64,000 nt of DNA from Archangium lansingense (GTDB taxonomy: Bacteria > Myxococcota > Myxococcia > Myxococcales > Myxococcaceae). Below the pieces are notes generated by a model. It was not told the origin of the DNA. It did no database searches and saw only the letters and a list, made by a program, of their open reading frames with translations. Every line of letters starts with the position of its first letter. The first letter of the stretch is position 1. Made by a program: the position numbers and the translations under genes. This document shows positions 62,811 through 64,000 of this stretch, piece after piece. The DNA lies in contig NZ_JAPNKA010000001.1 of NCBI RefSeq assembly GCF_026626635.1, positions 2,728,001 to 2,792,000 of the forward strand. The letters are read 5' to 3'.

Positions 62811-64000
62811 CTACGCTGCCCCGAGGTTCTGCTCGGGCACCTCTTCGTCCTCGAGAGGCTCCTCGAGCGGCTTGGAGTCAGGCCCGGTCGAGCCCTCGAC
62901 GAGCCCGAGGGTCCCGAAGGTGTGCGACGCGTCCTGGGTGACGACGCCGAGGTTCTGCGAGGCGCCCTCGGCGAAGAGGGTGGTGTCCGCCTTGGACAGC
63001 AGGGCAGCCAGGCCCTCGCGCTTGACGGCGCTGATGGCCACGCCCCCGCGGGTGCGCAGCAGCGAGCCCACCTCTTCCTGGGTGAGCTGGTCCGCCTTGT
63101 TCCACACCATGAGGCGCGGCTTCTGCATCAGGTCCAGCGAGTCGAGGATGTTCTCGACGGCCTCCACCTGGTCGTCGCGAGACGGGTCGTTCGCGTCCAC
63201 CACGTGCAGCAGCAGGTCCGCGTCGTACAGCTCCTCCAGCGTGGCGCGGAAGGCAGCCACCAGGTCCTTGGGCAGGTCCCGGATGAACCCCACCGTGTCG
63301 GTGATGATGACCTCGCGCTCCTGGGGGAAGCGCAGCCGGCGGCTGGTCGGGTCCAACGTGGCGAACAGCTTGTTCTCCACCAGCACCTCGGAGCCGGTGA
63401 TGGCGTTGAGGAGCGTGGACTTGCCCGCGTTGGTGTAGCCCACGATGGAGATGACGGGCAGCTCCCTGCGGTTGCGCTGCGCCCGGCGGACCTCTCGCTC
63501 GCGGGAGAGTGCGTCGATGCGCTTCTCCAGGTGGTTGATTCTGTCTCGCGCGCGGCGGCGGTCGATCTCCAGCTTCGTCTCACCGGGGCCTCGTCCGCCG
63601 ATACCACCGGCCAGACGGCTCAGGGAGGTGTCGCTCTGCACCAGGCGGGGCAGGCGGTACTTGAGCTGGGCCAGCTCGACCTGGAGCTTGCCCTCGGCGC
63701 TCTGTGCCCGCTGGGCGAAGATGTCGAGGATGAGCTGGGTGCGGTCGATGACCTTGAGGCTGGTGGCCTCGCTGATGTGACGGCCCTGCGAGGGGGTGAG
63801 GTCCTTGTCGAAGATGAGGACATCCGCCATGGCCTGCATGGAGCGCAGGTTGAGGTCCTCCAGCTTGCCGCGGCCGATGAGGTAGCGAGGGTCTGCCTCG
63901 CGGCGCATCTGCAGCACGCTGTCGATGACCTCGACGCCCGCGGTACGCGCGAGCTCCTTGAGCTCGGCGAGGCTGGCCTCCGCGTGGGCCCGGTTGCCGT
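62811..64000 (-). CDS. hflX: HflX-family GTPase, 5' end beyond the window
   Basis: The visible about 396 residues are the C-terminal part of HflX, a ribosome-associated GTPase that splits stalled ribosomes. Present are the helical linker motif [17 protein letters not shown]1 [13 protein letters not shown]3 [10 protein letters not shown] and G4 NKAD. The frame is open to the right edge ([20 protein letters not shown] just before VIDSVLQMR), so the start lies outside. The C-terminus is extended by an acidic tail ([13 protein letters not shown]). The winged-helix membrane gene follows after 8 bp. Confidence 0.93.
   Translation of the reverse strand, partial: GNRAHAEASLAELKELARTAGVEVIDSVLQMRREADPRYLIGRGKLEDLNLRSMQAMADVLIFDKDLTPSQGRHISEATSLKVIDRTQLILDIFAQRAQSAEGKLQVELAQLKYRLPRLVQSDTSLSRLAGGIGGRGPGETKLEIDRRRARDRINHLEKRIDALSREREVRRAQRNRRELPVISIVGYTNAGKSTLLNAITGSEVLVENKLFATLDPTSRRLRFPQEREVIITDTVGFIRDLPKDLVAAFRATLEELYDADLLLHVVDANDPSRDDQVEAVENILDSLDLMQKPRLMVWNKADQLTQEEVGSLLRTRGGVAISAVKREGLAALLSKADTTLFAEGASQNLGVVTQDASHTFGTLGLVEGSTGPDSKPLEEPLEDEEVPEQNLGAA

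Overview
The window is high-GC DNA from a myxobacterium (Myxococcota), most likely of the Cystobacter/Archangium group. The lineage call rests on several signs. There are very many lipoproteins, two proteins end in MYXO-CTERM-type sorting tails, and a DUF2378 protein is present. Dickkopf-like and DUF4215-type Cys-rich repeats occur in exported proteins, and there are eukaryotic-type kinases and frequent GTG/TTG starts. No rRNA, tRNA, CRISPR array or insertion sequence was recognised. About 47 genes were called, two of them broken.

Layout. 0-4.6 kb: a TVP38-type membrane protein and a very large propeller hybrid histidine kinase. 4.56-5.95 kb: a scar made of an AraC regulator lacking its second helix-turn-helix and a P450 lacking its N-terminal half. 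6-12.3 kb: a quinol nitric oxide reductase with an NsrR-like palindrome upstream, a DMT permease, a Cys-less amidotransferase-like protein, a small STAS-like protein and a RecF/SMC-like ATPase. 12.5-21.3 kb: envelope proteins, ending in a three-gene exported module (lipoprotein, Tat-exported DUF1501 protein, CXXCH lipoprotein). 21.3-30.7 kb: a lipoprotein/partner pair, an M1 metallopeptidase, a kinase-derived short protein, three tandem palindromes, an amidohydrolase of the MtaD type and a Ser/Thr kinase with TolB-like and TPR parts.

30.8-44.8 kb is almost all envelope proteins. It includes an apparently co-transcribed set with a lipidated, glucan-water-dikinase-like protein, a PrsW-type intramembrane protease, and two large repeat proteins (Kelch/HYR and ELWxSDGT/HYR). 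44.8-47.2 kb, minus strand: a fusion of a polyprenyl-synthetase-like domain with a LOG phosphoribohydrolase domain, followed 29 bp later by a HAM1/RdgB NTP pyrophosphatase. This pair is the strongest candidate for an undescribed pathway. 47.3-55.4 kb: a double amidohydrolase lipoprotein, a DUF4240 protein, a second tandem-palindrome cluster, an M19 dipeptidase lipoprotein whose Shine-Dalgarno sequence lies in a hairpin, and a lipoprotein with a 21-bp repeat linker. 55.6-64 kb: a methyltransferase, an envelope protein, a histidine kinase/response regulator pair, gpsA, a winged-helix membrane protein and the 3' part of hflX, which runs off the right edge.

Non-coding structure is notable. Two nearly identical hairpin elements sit at 5.97 and 53.73 kb, both between convergent genes, and look like bidirectional terminators. 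A perfect 22-bp palindrome occurs in two three-copy clusters 25 kb apart, with compensatory base changes between copies. All family assignments come from motif recognition by eye; no database search was run.
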